Notes: generated by a model not told the origin, from the letters alone. A DNA stretch of 64,000 nt from Asterias amurensis (GCF_032118995.1 NC_092661.1:19169185-19233184); one strand, 5' to 3'; counted from the first letter of the stretch, positions 1-13,202 are shown. Program-made: numbers and translations.

Positions 1-245
1 TTGATAGTGTGAGTGGGGGGTGTTTGAAATTTGAAGTGACTAGTATACTTGCGGTGCAATTATGTCTAAATCTCTTTTTTTGAGGAGGGCTGGCAAGTTA
101 ACTAGTTTTAGTTACTTCTTAAGTGTGAGTTATTGTACCACCGGTATGCTACAGGTTATTCTAGAAGCCTTCATAACCTTTAAGACAGCATACATAGTGC
201 TTTCCATAGACTTTCTCCTAATCAGTGAAGTATGTTTTCTTACAG

Positions 246-3200
246 TTCCTTGGGTCTTGCCATCCCACCGAGAGTACGCTTTCTCCAGCGAGCTGCCAAG
301 AGGAAAGAAGAACAAGGCATGCAGAAACAGAAAAAGAAGGATCTTCGTGAGCTAGAAGATGGGCACATCCCTTTGGAATCGTCTGCAAAAACAGGTAAGA
401 AATATTATATTGGGTATTTGTTTCGTTCAATGTATTGAGTTTGATGTTAATTTCTATTAAGGCTGGTGGTTCTCTCATTTAAGGGAACAAATGGCCTAGA
501 TTAATGGTTGGCATTAGTATTTTCCAATACACACTCATAGCCTGAACTTAATATTGATCCTATGCAGTTGTTATATAGCGCTTTATCACACCCAATTGAG
601 TCTCAAAGCACTATTCACACATAATGCCAGCAATCTTGTTCATTAATTGTTGATGACATTTAACCATGGTGCGTCTTATAGCACCTGAGCTTTTAGAGCT
701 GAGATTAGGTATCACTTCTTGATAATAATGAGCTCCTTGTACTTTATCAGTTCTGAAGCAGCGAAGGAGAGGTTTAGACCTGGCAATGGAAGAGGAGCTG
801 GAGGACGCTGGAGATGACGCTCTTGACAGCATTGTTGCAAAACTCAAGTCAACCGTACCTCAGAGAATGAAGGGCGGAGCTAATCTTACTGTGATGTCAA
901 GAAAAGAGGAGGAAGAAGGAGATATGGACGCAATCGTGGCAAAGCTCAAGTCAACTGCTTCTCAAAGAATGAAGGGTGGGGCTAAAAGAGATGAGACGGA
1001 GAAGCAAAGACTGCTAGATGAGGAGGAGGATGAGGAGTCAACAACCATCTCAAAATCAAGGACTTCTAAACAATCTCAAAGTGAAGAAGAAGAATCCAGT
1101 TCTGATGAGGATTCTGAGGATGTTTCTCAGGAGAATGAGAACCTTGCAGGTTTCCAAGAAGAGGAGGATCAAGATGAGGAAGAGAACTTCCTTGTAGTCA
1201 AGAAGAAAGATGTGTTTGGCATTAAACTGGAGAAACCGGTATGTACTTTATATTCATTTCTTTTGAAGGAAGTGTGCTGTACTACCTTGTCTATAGACCG
1301 TATTGAATATGACATCACCGTTCAAATATCTGCCCTACAACATGGCGTCTGTGCGTGTTTGTGTGCATGTGCCGTAGAAATCAAACCGGGAATGCTGCGT
1401 GATGCGTGCTTCATTGATGTACGCGTTTAGACGCACAAACGGTTTACCCTACAATATGCCGACTTTCATAGCAAAAAAGGGGTTATTCAGTATGGTCTAT
1501 ATGGCATGTAAAAGTTTGTAATTGATAACTAATAAATCAGATTAAAATATACCTGGCTGTTACTATCTGCTTGATATTCTTTTTAGTTGATTTGAAGTAA
1601 TGCTCTTCATGAACGCCCAGGCCTTGTTCATGCTATGACATCACTGGTGGAAGAAGAAGCATTACCAAAGTGTTTGAATTTGATTGTATGGAAGAACAGG
1701 CATTTCTTAATTTTTCTTGTTCCCCATGTAATACTTCATGAGCAATTTTGTATTTGTTTATTTTTTCGAGGGGGAGGGGTACTCCCTGAGTGCATTGTTT
1801 ATTAAAAATGAACGTTGACATAGCATCATGGTCAAGGCAGTATAGCATACATCCTTTAAGATCAAATTGACAGGTTGTACAGATCCTTAGCTAGTCAAAT
1901 TTTTGTTTATTACCCAGTCATTTTCCCTTGAAAGATTTAAAAGCCACTGTTTACTAAAACAATCCTCTTGTTTGATTCTGCTGGTATATTCAAAACATAA
2001 AGCAGAAAATACAATCTTTTATAACAATAAAATATTGATAATTATTTCCACTATTTACTGGACAGAAACAACGAGATCCTGCAGACGAAACTATAGAGGA
2101 AGCTAAGAAACAAGCCAAACCCAAAAAGCTGAGTAAAGTAGCCGAGGCAAAGAAATTACATCGGATGAAAATAGCTGTCAACACCAAGAAAGTGTTTGAT
2201 GAGGAAGGAGAGGTAATGAATCATTCATTTATTCATAATTTATGCAAATTTGTACACTTGACTAGAAGAGTTTTGTTACACTATTCACATTAATATAATT
2301 TCTTGTAATGAAATTATCACAAATAAATTAAATGTTACATGTTTTTTTATCAATATATTTCACTAGATAATGTTGTGGCCTACATTCATTAAGTGGTTCT
2401 TCTTAAAATAGTTTTGCTATTAAGATGAACCTAATCTTTGTTTTTGTAAGCAGCAAATGTTGTGGCCAGGCGTTCTAGTTCACCAGATCCAAGCTCTGCT
2501 CTTGTCAGCAACAGATAGTGGGTTTGAATTCCAGTCGTGACACTTGTGCCTTTGAGCAAGGCACTTAACAATAATTGCTTCGTAAAAAGTTGGGAAGGTA
2601 GTGCATTCTGCTCTACCAGCGGGGAACCTAGTGGATGATAGCCATGCCTACATCCTTAGGGACTGTGAAGGGGTTAACCCTGTTTAGGCTTCAGGATTTA
2701 GAGGATTTCTCATATAGAAGAAAGCAAGAAACGATACATGTTAAAGGACACACAAGAGAGGCACATATTGGCGACCCTAAACGGGAAGAAGTTTCAAATA
2801 CAGTCATTGAACATCACTCTTGAAGGGGCACAGAAATGCTCTCCTGGTAAGGGCCACTTCTATGAAGAAGATAAGTTTTATATTGGAACTTGCAAAGGGC
2901 ACCTCAGCAAAAGCATTTCTTTTTCTTTGGATGTTAAATTTTTCCTTCCGATGTACTTGATGAATGAATCATTCTGTCTATAGATAACCAAGCAGTGGCC
3001 GCCACTCCCTAACACTGGCGACTCAACAGAGGGCGGTATTGATATTGAGAAAGCCAAGGAATGGATGCGCGAGGAGGACCAGCTTGATAAGCAAGTGTAC
3101 CGAGAACGCATCAGGGCTAAGCATAAGGTGAGATATGGGCTAAGCATAAGGGGAGATATGTGTGAAACATGGGTGAAATATGGGCTAAGCATAAGGTGAG

Positions 3201-4900
3201 ATATGGGCTAAGCATAAGGGGAGATATAGGTGAGATATGGGTGACATATGGGCTAAGCATAAGGTTAGATATGGGCCAAGCATAAGGTGAGGTATGGGCT
3301 AAGCATAAGGGGAGATATAGGTGAGATATGGGTGACATATGGGCTAAGCATAAGGTTAGATATGGGCCAAGCATAAGGTGAGGTATGGGCTAAGCATAAG
3401 GGGAGATATGGGTGAAATATGGGCTAAACATATGGTGAGATATGGGCTAAGCATAAGGTGAGATATGGGCTAAGCATAAGGGGAGATATGGGCTAAGCAT
3501 AAGGGGAGATATGGGCTAAGCATAAGGGGAGATATGGGCTAAGCATAAGGTGAGGTATGGGCTAAGCATAAGGGGAGATATGGGTGAAATATGGGCTAAA
3601 CATATGGTGAGATATGGGCTAAGCATAAGGTGAGATATGGGCTAAGCATACGGGGAGATATGGGCTAAGCATAAGGGGAGATATGGGCTAAGCATAAGGG
3701 GAGATATGGGCTAAGCATAAGGGGAGATATGGGCTAAGCATAAGGGGAGATATGGGCTAAGCATAAGGGGAGATATGGGCTAAGCATAAGGTGAGATATG
3801 GGTGAGATATGGGTGGGTAAACAGCAAGAAGGTGATAAGAGACCTAGTCCGTATTGACCCAATGCACTTAAGAAATCTTAGTAGAACCATTTTGCGAGTT
3901 TGTTTCCACATTGGCCACTTTGGAATGCCTTTGTTGTTCAATCTCTGCATGGCACTTCACCGATCTACCTTACGACATCGCCTCAAGCAAGAACTCAATG
4001 TTTTACAGCATGAACCCGTTACTCTAGCTATGCTATCGATCAGTTGGCTTAACAAACACATTCTGCAACGATGGTCTTGGTATTCCAATTGGTAACTCCA
4101 AATCATCAAATAAGCTAGCACCATCACAAATTTCAAGACTCTTTTCAAAACATTCCTGTTCAAGTCATCATAGTTTTGCTCTTTAATCTATTTTCTTTTG
4201 AGCGCCCAAAGACTTTTTTCCCAAAGGTGTACAGTGCTATAAAAATACAACCTAGAAAGTTCTGCAGTAAAACCATGTAAAAGAAAACTCTCTAATGATC
4301 TGTGGTAGAGCCAGTGGTGTAACAATTCTTATCATTATTCATTTATTGTTCTTGTTCAGGCGGAAAGACTGAAAGCCAAAGAAGAAAAAAGAAAATTTTC
4401 CAGACCCAGAAAGCAAGCAGACTCGGATGATGTAAGTATTGTTTCAATTTGTAATATGCAGCCAGAAAGGCCTACTTTTCTTTAATGACTGTAAACAACC
4501 GACCAACTTTTCACATTTTTACCAGAATGAGGACGCAGGTGCCACTCTTGACCTTGGCAATGACTTTGAGGCCTTTGACCCCGACACACTACCTGACCCT
4601 GATAAATATGCAAATGAGGAGACCGACACAGACGAGGACGAAGAAGAAGATGTTAAGAAACCAGTGAGGAAACTTAAGAAGAAGAAGACAAAGAAGGAAG
4701 AAACCACACCAGAGACCGCATCAGCGAAGAGGAAAGCAAAGCCTGAAAAAGAGGGGAAAAACAGCAGCAAAAAGAAAAGGAAGACGCAGAAAGGGAAGGA
4801 AGATGCTGGTATGAATGACAAGGAGGAGTTTGATACTGGATTGACGTTGCAGGATGATGAAGCCCTGGCCATGCATATATTAGCAAGTAGTCAATTCTAG
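246..4900 (+). CDS. DDX10: DDX10 (DEAD-box RNA helicase) C-terminal part, six 3' exons
   Basis: Exons I can join: 246-394, 751-1238, 2066-2212, 2984-3127, 4360-4431, 4526-4900 (stop). All are bounded by AG/GT and phases agree, giving about 457 C-terminal residues. The helicase core lies upstream of the window. The match to remembered human DDX10 is clear: SLGLAIPPRVRFLQ near the start, the acidic stretch ending KKKDVFGIKLEKP, SKVAEAKKLHRMK, QWPPLPNTG, GGIDIEKAKEWMREED, FDPDTLPDPDKY, and a closing DTGLTLQDDEALAMHIL. DDX10/Dbp4 is a nucleolar ATP-dependent RNA helicase of small-subunit pre-rRNA processing. This tail is a charged, Lys/Glu-rich extension typical of the family. Exon 751-1238 holds an internal duplication of an IVAKLKST..QRMKGGA segment. 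Exon 2984-3127 runs straight into a 23-bp minisatellite that copies its 5' splice site. Identity is very likely; exact exon ends are by eye. Confidence 0.95.
2480..2690 (+). repeat. tRNA-derived SINE-like copy in DDX10 intron
   Basis: A B-box-like GGGTTTGAATTCCAGTCGTG is followed by GACACTTGTGCCTTTGAGCAAGGCACTT and a body reading GTAAAAAGTTGGGA, TAGTGCATTCTGCTCTACC and CTAGTGGATGAT. The same body recurs at 21215-21395 in the same orientation. That dispersed pair, with an internal polymerase III box, supports a SINE. No clean 5' A-box or 3' tail was defined, so boundaries are approximate. Confidence 0.6.
3116..3815 (+). repeat. 23-bp minisatellite overlapping a DDX10 exon end and copying its splice donor
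   Basis: About 26 tandem units of a 23-bp sequence beginning GCTAAGCATAAGG(T/G)GAGA. Several units carry 11-bp or 22-bp insertions of the (G)GTGA(A/C)ATATG type. The first unit starts at 3116, inside the DDX10 exon. Its first 12 bases are the last exon codons (Ala-Lys-His-Lys) and its remainder is the start of the intron, so the exon-intron junction lies within the unit. About eight units keep AAG|GTGAG; most others have GG in place of GT. A higher-order block recurs around 3230-3400. Long open frames on the minus strand here are repeat artefacts. Confidence 0.93.
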
Positions 4901-7900
4901 GAATAGAGTAACACTTTGGCTGTATTCAAAATGTACTGGCTGCAGCTGTAGATTGACAATTCACTTAGGACAGTCCAACATCAGAAACCATAATCAGATA
5001 TGAGAAATTTAGTTTTGGGAAATTAGGTTTGGGAAAAAGTCAGTTATTTTCTTCAGATATAAAGATATCATGGCCTTAAATCAACATGTCTAACACCATG
5101 GATACTGTTCCCAGAAGGTCCTTGAAGTCAACAGCTCCAGGGATTTACCAAAAGATGGAAATGCCATCATTTCAATACCTCCTAAAATTTAAATCCTAGT
5201 TTCAGACCGTTTTGTCAACAATGGGTCTCAACCCTACATGAGGGACAGTTCAGCATTCATCAAGTCAAGCACCATGTGGAAGCTCGAGCCAAGCATTGGA
5301 TATCTGCATTTGGTCAATCTTTGATCTGATATTTGTGCACAACTAGATCATATTATTGTCTTGTTTTACAGGCTAGGTTTATCATTTCTTACAAAGTAAA
5401 TGCAATTTGACCTGGAGTTCTTCAAGCTCACTTGGTTTCTCAATCAGTTCGAAGGAATAAGTTCCTTAAAAAAATACAAATTGCTAAAATGTTTACTCTA
5501 CGAGGCAAGATCATACATTCAGTTTAGCATCGCTACAGGCATGCTCTTCTTACTCAAGTCTGATTTCCAACATTTAGGCCCTCAGACTAATCAGCAACAT
5601 TGTTATTAAATAGCCTCAAGATTCTAAGAAAGCCAGTATCATGTGTACAAGTAGGTCAGCCCTAGTACTCAAAGCCTGATTGAAGAAATTAGCAGAGTGG
5701 AAAAGGCTCTTCAAAGACCTGAAGAATTTTATTCTCTGAACTTATCCAAGGCGAAATCCTTGAAACTATTTACAGAATTATGTTTACAGCAAAAGTTTTA
5801 GTTTCCTTTTAAATTGCCTGTCCTTGAATGTACTGGTTATAAATTGCAGTGGTATCATTGCATTTGCAAATAATATGAAGCCGTAAAATAACTCCATGTG
5901 ACCCTGCAAAGACATTCCTTTAGCTTTGTTAAAGGTTTATCCATAAACCACTCCGACGCAATTGAAACCTACCTACTACATGGCAGGATATAGGAAGATG
6001 ATTTTTATCTTGACACAAACATGTGGGCCCAATTTTATTGAGCTGCTTAAGCACAAAAAAGAAAATACCCACACAAAAATCGTGCTCACCAAAATAAGGT
6101 TACTTGCCAAAATTCATTGTTACATGTGTATCATCTGTGACTGGTTTCCAGAATTCCTGGTTTAGCTAGCTAAGCAGAAAATGTTGAGTAATAATATTTT
6201 GTGCTTGTAAAATGCAACTGAGCTCTATCAAATTAGGCTGGTTGCTGATATTTATGTAAACTCTCTTTGAACAAGTTACTGCAATTAAACCCCCAAAACT
6301 TTGAACAAGTTTACTTCAAATGTGTTTGTAGTTCTTGATTGGTTTCCTGTTTTGTTTTACAGAAACAACCTCATCCAAACCCAACCCTTCCTAACTCAGC
6401 CACCAACCCAACCATTTCCCAACTTGCCGTCCAAAAAATCTAACCTGTCTCTGTTACCATAGAGCAATGAACTGTTCCTTGCTTTATGCTGATACCATTC
6501 TGTAAATAATCCTTAGTTTGTTTTCCAACACAGTTGCATTGACGTCAGATGACGTCATATGGCTTCTCACAAACAGGGCCAAACCAAAAAGCAATCCTTC
6601 TGATCACACACCCCCCCCCCCAAGTCTTGGCACTGCATCCAGTAAATTTGTCATCTCTAATTGTAAGGCTTGACCCTGAGGCCTACGCTGGGGGCATTTC
6701 ATAAATTAATGGATGGTTAGCTTCAATTGACCATGAACATAATGGAAATAACACTTAAGTACATGGACATTTTGTATGGTTCTTAATAACCTATGGACAC
6801 GTAGGATGTTCAAGGATGTACTAAACCGCACAGTAGTGAAATTTATTCATCTATATCAAGTCCTTGCTTCGATGATAAATTCAAGAAGGTTTTTAACCAA
6901 ATGAAATGATCATAAATTACAGGAAGGGTATGTGTTTACTATTCACTAAAACAAGTGTGGGTCGGTTTGATCATGGAGGTAGAAATCCATGGTTTCATAC
7001 CAACAAGTTTGGACAATGTTTTGTGAAGCTTGGTTATTGTTCTGGAAAATGGACAATATTCTTCTTAACCTTACTTTGTAATTGTTTAATGGCCAAATAA
7101 AGAATAAGAATAAGAGTATAAATATCAAAGTGAACTGCATTTCTCAAGATGAAAAACCCTAAACTTTTAGGAAATACCACCATCCTGACTACTAAAACTG
7201 CTGAAAGATTTATTGAAGATCTGTGTATTTGGGTGAACCAAACTTCCTTGAAGCCTTGTAGTTAATCAATTGTTGAGTGTAGTTTGCATGCGTTTGCCAT
7301 TTATTGCGAAGGTTTGGCTATATTTTGTTGGTGTATAAATGATAGGTATTTATGTAATCTTCTCTTATGGGATCAACTGGGATTACATGCAACAATGTAT
7401 CCCATGAATGATGTATATCCAAGCTGATTTTAATTCAAAGCTGTATAGTTCAGTCTTAGCATGGAGCCATCACCAAACAAAACCCAAAAGATATTATAGG
7501 ACCAGTGGATCAAGACGTGTGTTAAATTGCAAACAATGTATTCTAATTTTAAATATGACCTTCCTTTTGTGCACACCTAAGACCGTCTGTAGGAAACCCC
7601 TTTTAAGAAAATGGTTCAACCCAAAATAATGTAAGACAATGCAAACAAATTGACAAATATTCACAACTTTTAAAACAAACATTATTTCAACATTATTTTC
7701 AAAAGACAAAGTAATGATAGGGGGGGGGGTTAATTTTTTTTTAACTTGAAGGGAATGATATAGTGGATATACTATTTCAGATAGGTGGTGATGTTTGTAC
7801 AAACTTGTTGAAAGGATAGCAGTGACAATGGGTGTAAGAACTGAAAGGTCATTGGCTATCTAACTATAAGTGCACTGCTGGGTAGCATTGAATGGTACAT

Positions 7901-8324
7901 AAAGGGAGGGATTGGTGGGTGACATTGGACATTAATACCAACCTTCTCATCCAATCAACTCAAACACATAAAGAGACCACTACATCCGGTTTGTGACTGA
8001 GTTTATAAGGTGAACCATCAACCCATTGCAAAGGAAAGAGAACTTGTTCAGTAGAGAGTTCTGCGGGAAAAGTTTAAGGAATACAAAATCTCGATGAAAG
8101 TTTGCTTGTGTTTGTTAAAACAGAAAATTATTATCATCGTGCTGGGTTTTCAACGCGTGGTGTCTGACTACGGAATTCACTTCGGCAACGAATTATAGAG
8201 AGAAGTCAACTCTTTATCATCAACTGTAATGTTTTAGTCACAAAGCGCAAAAAAAAAAAACGTTGTGGTTATTTGCTTCCCTGGTCCAAGCTTTGGTTTT
8301 TACGCAGACGTTGATCTACAAATC
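4901..8324 (+). other. DDX10 3' flank / intergenic stretch before the astacin gene
   Basis: No conserved coding sequence was seen. The first AATAAA that looks useful downstream of the DDX10 stop is at 7096-7101, so up to about 2.2 kb could be 3'UTR; this is uncertain because it has no transcript support. A foldback element sits at 6025-6239. Homopolymer runs occur near 6609 (C) and 7722 (G). Short open frames in this stretch have no recognisable product. Confidence 0.5.
6025..6239. mobile_element. foldback MITE, GGGCCCAATTT family, copy 1
   Basis: The left end GGGCCCAATTTTATTGAGCT is mirrored by an inverted right end reading AGCTCTATCAAATTAGGC. Internal AAGCAC and GTGCTT motifs are also inverted. 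A second copy is at 14854-15028 and a decayed fragment at about 59535-59605. It is short, has no open frame and is dispersed, so it reads as a non-autonomous DNA transposon of unassigned superfamily. Confidence 0.65.
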
Positions 8325-11300
8325 ATGGAAATAATTTGTTTGTTTTCAAAGCTACTCCCAACTTGTCCATCTTCAAAGTTATCAGTGGCGCTTGTTTTCG
8401 TAATAATTACATTCGTATTGGACAAAACAACTGCACGACCGTGTAGCCGGAATGATCACGAACGTGGTAAAAGTCAGAGGAAAGTTTTTGAAGCGAGTGC
8501 GACGACTTCTTCAAGGGAGCCGGAAGCGCTTATGGACGGAGGAACCATTGTTGGGAGGATTGGTGAGACTGAACATCCTGGTGACGAAAGACCATGGCAG
8601 ATAAATCAGGGTGAGTTGGTTTTACATGGTTTTACGTAACAAAGTTTATTTATGATCCGAATTATATAAAAAAAAAATTACACAAAATTAGATCGGGGGA
8701 AAAAGCACAAATGAATGGTTGATATAATATGTCCATGAAATAGTAGCCCCCCCCCCATACACAGACACTTTAAAACAAAAAGGGGGCTATCTCGTTAATA
8801 CGTCACTTGATCCTTGAGCTGATGTAAAAAGGGGAAACATTTTAACACTCTTTCAGGGCTTCAGTCGAGGTTGTTCCATTCTTTGACCGTGTTATCACTC
8901 TCACAATGTCCCGTTTTGTTTTAGGCATCGCTGGCTGTTTATCCCACCCCCGCATCTGTAAATTCCTGCGTGGAAAATGTTGTTTTTCGCCCCTGAGCAG
9001 AAACCATGCGTAACATGTTTATATCAAAATGAGTTCATGAACTGTTTCTATTACAAGGCGATGCTCGACAAATAAACAGACACTGTTCAGAAATAATAAA
9101 GAAACGCGATAAGCTGGCTTTGCTTCAACCTAAACCTGCCCTTGGTACGCACGCATCTTTGATTTCCGAAGATGTTTTTGCAGATGTTCTTGAATGAAAT
9201 GATTGAGAGAACTAAAGTCACCTCGAATGGAAAGGATATAAAGCACCTTGTTGATAACCTCTAGATCTTGTTCCCCAAGGATCCATTAACTGTTTTCATA
9301 TCATTTGTATTTGCGCATAATTATAGAGCAGAGTGTTTTTCACTTTTCATGATAAAATATATTTACATTAAATGTTGCCGCTATCCTTTGTTTTTCAAGA
9401 ATTATTGATTGTTCAGTAGAACATTTATTTCCACATTTGCACATGAAGACATCAGCCTAAAGGCTTGTGATGGATGTGCCCGTTGCAACAAAACAAAACA
9501 GGATAACAGCACATGTTGTAGAATAAAGAAATAACTGTTCCGATTATATTGCCCAAACTAAAACTTAATTTACATTACTTAAAATCTATGAAACGTTCAA
9601 ATAAACGATCGAATCAATGATCAGAATGTGCAGGGTCAAAGATTTCGCCGCGTTTCTGTTAGATATTGTGAAGGAAAAAGTCATCCTGACAGTGGGGTTC
9701 CGTGTTAATTTGTTTTCATTTGCGGATCAAAATAAATAGTTTGACCTACCGGTCGAATCTGGCCGAGACGTCAAGGTTTCACAGCTTGAGAAGGGCGAAC
9801 TTTCTTAAACATCGGATATTGAGAAAATAAGATGTTAGGGTCACTGGCCCTCTATTGCCAACGGAACTTTGCAAAATAAGTGAAAATTTATCAGAGTAAT
9901 TTTCGATGATCAAAATTGTAATTTGTCAGTGTTGAATTCCTTTCTTTTTTGCGGTATTAATGTTAATGTTTCTTTGTAGGTCTGTGTCCACCGCCGCTAG
10001 CTCATTTATGTACTGTTGAAGTACCAGGCCCCTCTGGTGGAAGTAAGTGTAACACCCCCATTTTAAAATGTAATAACTCATGTTTCTGGTATCCAATCAC
10101 GAAAAAGGGAATCCTCGAGAAAACAAAAGGAAAAAAAGTCTGTAAAATTGTTGAGGAGGATGGCAATTCTATTGTGTAGAAAATGTTTTCCCCCGGCCCA
10201 TGGTGGTGTAAAGTGGCAGGCAGAACCAACCAAAGTCCTCCTTCGAATCGGGTTGCACAAAAATCAAAATAGCTAAAAAAACTAATTAAATAGAGAAACA
10301 GTGTAATTAATTTATTATAATAATGGCATATTTTTTCGATGGATAAAGGCCATCATCGCATTTGGGGTCTTACCATAGACGGAATGCGCTTTACAAAAAC
10401 GGTTGATATGATCCAGGCCTACACATTTCGTTCCACACAAATTTGTGTTAGATGGTTAGCCTTGGGTTTTTTAATTTGATTGTTGAGACAATACAAACTA
10501 ATACTTAATTTATTTCCCACAGGCCAGCAAGCCTTCGTGACCCCATTCTTCGAGGGTGATATTGTTCTAGATCCCGGTACACGACGCAGCTTGGGCGTGG
10601 CCAGTATGATGCATCGTGCTAAACAACACGGTCGCCATGCCGTGAAGAATGCTCAGCGCTCCCGTAGGGTGAGGGCTGCGGTCAGACCAGTGAACCAGAG
10701 GTGGAAGGACGGGGTTATTCCATACACAATTGACTCTGACTTCGGTAAGAAAATAACAGGAAAGAAATAAAATAGTTCAAATTTGCTGTCAAGAAAAAAT
10801 GTAGACATGAAAGAAGAAAAACACGAAATAAAATTTGAACAAAAATTGATGAATTTCAAACAGGCGCATTTTCTGGTTAAATTATGCTTATTTTAATTTG
10901 CATACATTGATCTTTCGGCCAACAATCCAAGCCTAATCATCACCATTCTTACCCAATAACGTTTTGTTTATCTTAATCATAATGAATTGCGTTTTGATAA
11001 ATGGATGTATTGAATTTTTTTTTTTTTTTATCTGGTGGAAAAATTTTAACATTTGTATTCAAATGTACCCAGCAATGAATGAAAGCTCTATATGTTCCAC
11101 AAATTGATCATATCTACTTTGGCATATAAACATCTTCAAACTCAAATAATTTAAATGTAATTCATATCTCTGACCATTTTTTTAAAACATTATCAGGACA
11201 TTTTTTTCCTAAAGTTTGTCATTAGCTAATATACTATAATAGTATTTTTAATCAAATGATTAAAATCATTTGAAGCAATACTTCATTTGAAACTTGACTA

Positions 11301-13202
11301 CGGAAGTTTCACCAACATGTTTACCATATATTGAATTGTTGTATTGAATTGCTATCTTATTACTGTATATTGAATTGCTATTATATTGAATTGCTTTCTT
11401 ATTGCTATAATATATCAAATTGCTTGCTATATTATTGCTTTGTACTGAATTGCTATCTTATTGCTATATTATATTGACTTGCTATCTTTTTCTTCACCAG
11501 CCCCATCTACAGCTAGATTGATCCGAGCTGCTATGAAGCACTGGGAGAGACACACATGCATTCATTTTAGACATCATAGACCTAAGGACAGAGACTACAT
11601 ACGCTTTGCTTACTTCCCTGGGTAAGAATCTCTTCTTCTTTTCCGCGAAATTTGTGACAAACTTTGATTGAAATTAGACGTTTTTACCTCAGTATTCTGG
11701 TCAAGCAGTGTAAGTGATTTCTTCTCTAAGTTATTGTGAATGGATGTTCAAATCCTTGTAGCCCATTATGCCCCAATTGAGCAAGAGATAATTTTGTCAG
11801 ATTTTGGGTAATGCAGTGGTTGTTTTTCTGATCTTCTCTATTTGATTTTTCCCACAGCTGTTGGTCTTTTGTTGGGCGTCAAGGAGGGCAGCAGATTATC
11901 TCCATGGGTCCAGGTTGTTCAGTCTTAGGCACCATCATCCATGAAATCGGCCATGCCGTGGGCTTCTGGCATGAACAGGTATAATCAAGAAAGTGACATG
12001 CTTTTTATAACCTGATATCCGACCTGATGAAACCCACATAAACTTTTTTCCCTTAGACATTTACCCAAAATGTGTAAATTTCAATCATACTTAAATACCC
12101 CACCTGTGGACTTTGGTTTTAAACTGCATTGCATGACCTTATATAAAACCAAGTGTTGACTTGGGTATTATCTGAATTAAAAATCACATAGAACTTGTTG
12201 GCAGATTCTGATGGATTTTGGTCACTTTAATAAACACCTGACAGTGAAGTTTTGGTTCGTAACAATGAACTTAGAGTTTGTAAAATTCACAACAGCTATT
12301 CCTTTTCAGTCGTAACTGTTTAAAAACTTCATCATTCACAGTTTTTTATTTTTTATTTTAACAGAGCCGTCAGGACAGGGACAAGTACGTCAAGATCATG
12401 TACCACAACATTGTTCCTGGCACTGAGGAGAACTTTGGCATAATTGACCCTGTTAATGTAACTAGTCTGGGCTTCCCCTATGACTATGAGAGTATTATGC
12501 ATTACCCTCCCAATGCCTTCACTGCAACTGGTCTACCTACAATCAAGATTAAGAAGATTGGTCGTAGGCATGGATTCAAGATGGGTCAACAGGAGGGACT
12601 GAGTGCGTTGGACATAGCACAGGTCAATGCCATGTATCAATGCAACCAGAGGAAAATGGCTAAAGAATCAGATGGTATGTACAATACTTATTTGTTTCAA
12701 TGTGTGAAAACGAAAGCTTAACAATTTTCAAAATAAGCTAGTTAAGTTCTTTCCATGAAGTTGGCAACATATTTAAGCAATTCAAAAACATCTTTAAAAC
12801 ATTGAAATGCTTTGGCTCAGGACAGTCGCAACTAAAGTGAATTAACTGAATTGAGTCTTTTTTAACCCAATATGAAAACATTCTCGTTGTATTAAAATAC
12901 ATTTCCTTCCCTCCCCCTTGATAGAGGAGTGTACACCAAGCAAGCGAGGGGATGGACGCGAGTACAGAGGTAACCGGGACTTTACCGTCTCTGGAACAAC
13001 TTGTCAGAAATGGAATTCGCAATGGCCACATAAGCAGGAATACTGGAAGAGTGAAGCAGAGCGGAACGAGAGACAAGGATTGGGGGATCATAATTACTGC
13101 CGTAACCCATCAGGAAAGAGGGAAAGACCGTGGTGTTTTACAACACTCAAGAAAACCAGGTGGGAATACTGCGATGTGAAAACATGTGCTCAAGAGACAT
13201 GA
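8325..13202 (+). CDS. secreted astacin-family (M12A) zinc metalloprotease with C-terminal kringle
   Basis: Seven exons: 8325-8610, 9980-10042, 10523-10744, 11501-11621, 11858-11978, 12365-12674, 12925-13202; phases agree and encode 466 aa. The chosen ATG at 8325 places a hydrophobic signal segment (about residues 19-33, [14 protein letters not shown]) near the N terminus; an earlier in-frame ATG at 8265 would add 20 residues. The propeptide has the FEGD aspartate-switch motif (about 126-129). A basic RSRR precedes the mature start [10 protein letters not shown]. The catalytic domain shows [13 protein letters not shown] (259-271; three zinc histidines plus catalytic Glu) and the SIMHY Met-turn (about 314-318). 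The last exon is a full kringle (about 376-462): paired Cys, YRG, NYCRNP, PWCF and a closing YC..C. It is probably an extracellular processing or matrix protease. Substrate is unknown. No EGF, CUB or MAM domain is present. Confidence 0.93.
8611..9979 (+). other. first intron of the astacin-kringle gene
   Basis: 1.37 kb intron between the signal-peptide exon (donor CAGG|GTGAGT) and a small 63-bp exon (acceptor TTTGTAG|GT). I saw no coding sequence, hairpin or repeat family in it beyond short A and C runs near 8670 and 8746. Confidence 0.7.
11330..11488 (+). repeat. degenerate AT-rich tandem repeat before an astacin exon
   Basis: Irregular repetition of TTGAATTGCTATCTTATTGC-type units (about 25-30 bp, diverged). 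It runs almost to the polypyrimidine tract and acceptor of the exon starting at 11501. Confidence 0.6.

Noticed and set aside
2878-3374. Minus-strand open frames rich in LSPYLTLCLAHISP
   Set aside because: Products of the 23-bp minisatellite at the DDX10 splice site; no start context or homology.
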